From: Aquabacterium sp.
GTDB taxonomy: Bacteria; Pseudomonadota; Gammaproteobacteria; Burkholderiales; Burkholderiaceae_C
DNA length: 7,279 nt
Reading direction: 5' to 3'
Assembly: GCA_017989885.1 (NCBI GenBank)
Contig: JAGNPA010000084.1
Location: 1 to 7,279, forward strand
Part shown: piece after piece, positions 6,348 to 7,279 of the stretch
How the letters are laid out: each line of letters opens with the position of its first letter
How positions within the stretch are numbered: position 1 is the first letter of the stretch
Made by a program: the position numbers and the translations under genes
Notes under the pieces: model-generated
The model's input: the letters and a program-made list of their open reading frames with translations, nothing else
Databases searched by the model: none
Told to the model about the DNA's origin: nothing

Positions 6348-7279
6348 ATGTTTCACCTGCAAAGCCTCGAACTGCTGCACTGGGACTACTGCCAGCGCCT
6401 GACCCTGCCGCTCGACGGCGCCATCATCACCGTCGCCGGCCCCAACGGCTCGGGCAAGACCACCCTGCTCGACGCCATGCGCACGCTGCTCGGCCTCGAC
6501 TGTTCGGGCGGACGCAACTACAAGACCTACGCCCGCCACGCCAACGCCGACAGCGCCTGGCTGCGCGCCACCGTCGACAACCGCCCGCGCAACCGCCAGT
6601 CCTCCAACCGCCCCTTCGCACGCTGCCTGCTCTACAGCGACGTCGTCACCCTGGTCTGCCGCATCGACCGCAACGGCGGGGACTGGACGCGCCGCTACAT
6701 CATGGTCGAAGGCGATGTCTCGATCGAACAGTTGATCGAACGCAACGACAAGGACTGGCTGGGCATCGACAACTGGCGCAAGCGCCTCGAAGGCGCCGGC
6801 CTGTCGCGCGCCATCGCCAAGGTGCTCGCGCTCGAGCAAGGCCAGACCGACCGCCTGTGCGAATACAACCCCAAGGAGCTGCTGCGTCTCGTCTTCGACG
6901 TCTTCGGCGACCAGGAAGTGCTCGACCGCTACGACGAGGCCCGCAACCACCAGCGCCAACTCAGCCTAGAGGTCGAAGCAGCCGAGCGCGAACTCTCGCA
7001 TGGCAAGGCCCAGCGAGCGGAACTGGATTCGCGCGTCAACCTTTTCCGCCAGTACGAACTGAAGTGCCAGGAGCGAGAAACCCTCGCCACCGAGGTCGTG
7101 CCCGTCCTCGCCAGCCACGAATCCCGCAAGGCCCTCGCCAGCAAGCTGCGCGCGCTGCATAACCAGCGCCTGCAATCGGCCGAAGACCGCCGCCAGCACG
7201 CCCAAGTCAAGGCCGACCTGCTGCAACGCCTGCAGGATCAGACCCATGCCGCGGCCCGCGTCGAGGAACTCGAAGCCCA
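6348..7279 (+). CDS. SMC-type ATPase, N-terminal head and start of coiled coil (partial)
   Basis: The gene starts 5 bp after the previous stop (GAGG at 6334-6337, 10 nt before ATG) and runs off the window; 310 codons are visible. Residues 4-30 form the strand-rich start of an SMC/Rad50 head, Walker A is GPNGSGKT (31-38), and residues 46-122 include the long basic segment after it. L162-EQGQ-D168 followed by a KEL-R-VFDVFG stretch (176-187) corresponds to the Q-G loop region and the following element of canonical SMC and Rad50 proteins. From about 195 onward the sequence is heptad-like, rich in Glu, Gln, Arg, Leu and Ala, and is the first strand of a long coiled coil. SMC ATPases load on DNA and extrude loops; with the two upstream genes it would form a MukBEF- or Wadjet-like complex. 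The signature motif, Walker B and hinge lie beyond the window. RecN, SbcC or Lamassu LmuB-type proteins are alternatives if the tail disagrees. Confidence 0.8.
   Translation, partial: MFHLQSLELLHWDYCQRLTLPLDGAIITVAGPNGSGKTTLLDAMRTLLGLDCSGGRNYKTYARHANADSAWLRATVDNRPRNRQSSNRPFARCLLYSDVVTLVCRIDRNGGDWTRRYIMVEGDVSIEQLIERNDKDWLGIDNWRKRLEGAGLSRAIAKVLALEQGQTDRLCEYNPKELLRLVFDVFGDQEVLDRYDEARNHQRQLSLEVEAAERELSHGKAQRAELDSRVNLFRQYELKCQERETLATEVVPVLASHESRKALASKLRALHNQRLQSAEDRRQHAQVKADLLQRLQDQTHAAARVEELEA

Overview
The window looks like chromosomal DNA from a high-GC betaproteobacterium, most likely Burkholderiales. This rests on the GCC/CTG/CGC-dominated codon use and on the overall look of the proteins; no rRNA or other phylogenetic marker is present. 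There are no tRNA or rRNA genes, transposases, integrases, CRISPR arrays or phage genes, and protein-coding sequence covers almost all of it.

Layout: (a) 1-1092 (+) is the 3' part of a large bifunctional gene, an NDP-forming acyl-CoA synthetase-like ATP-grasp region fused to a GNAT acetyltransferase (Pat/PatZ type). (b) 1098-1124 is an intrinsic terminator shared by two convergent units. (c) 1130-1339 (-) is a self-contained small gene (69 aa) with an ideal ribosome binding site. Upstream of it, at 1429-1454, lies a perfect 10-bp-arm palindrome whose core is the CRP consensus TGTGA-N6-TCACA. (d) 3961-1468 (-) is a probable three-gene operon: pfkB (phosphofructokinase-2 type sugar kinase), a HemK/PrmC-like class I methyltransferase, and an acidic 104-aa protein of unknown function. 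(e) 3962-4081 is a divergent intergenic region with two perfect inverted repeats. (f) 4082-7279 (+) is a tightly packed three-gene operon, running off the window, that reads as a divergent SMC complex: a 466-aa winged-helix/helical protein (MukF/JetA-like kleisin candidate), a 287-aa MukE/JetB-like (KITE) candidate with an acidic tail, and an SMC-type ATPase with Walker A, an SMC-like Q-G motif region and the start of a coiled coil.

The most interesting content is (f). The order kleisin-KITE-SMC matches mukF-mukE-mukB and jetA-jetB-jetC, but the ATPase head looks closer to canonical SMC/Rad50 than to MukB as far as I can judge by eye. Its neighbours are housekeeping genes and no mobile elements are visible, which favours a chromosomal condensin-like role over a defence island. 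The decisive evidence, namely the SMC C-terminus and whether a JetD-like nuclease follows, lies beyond the window.
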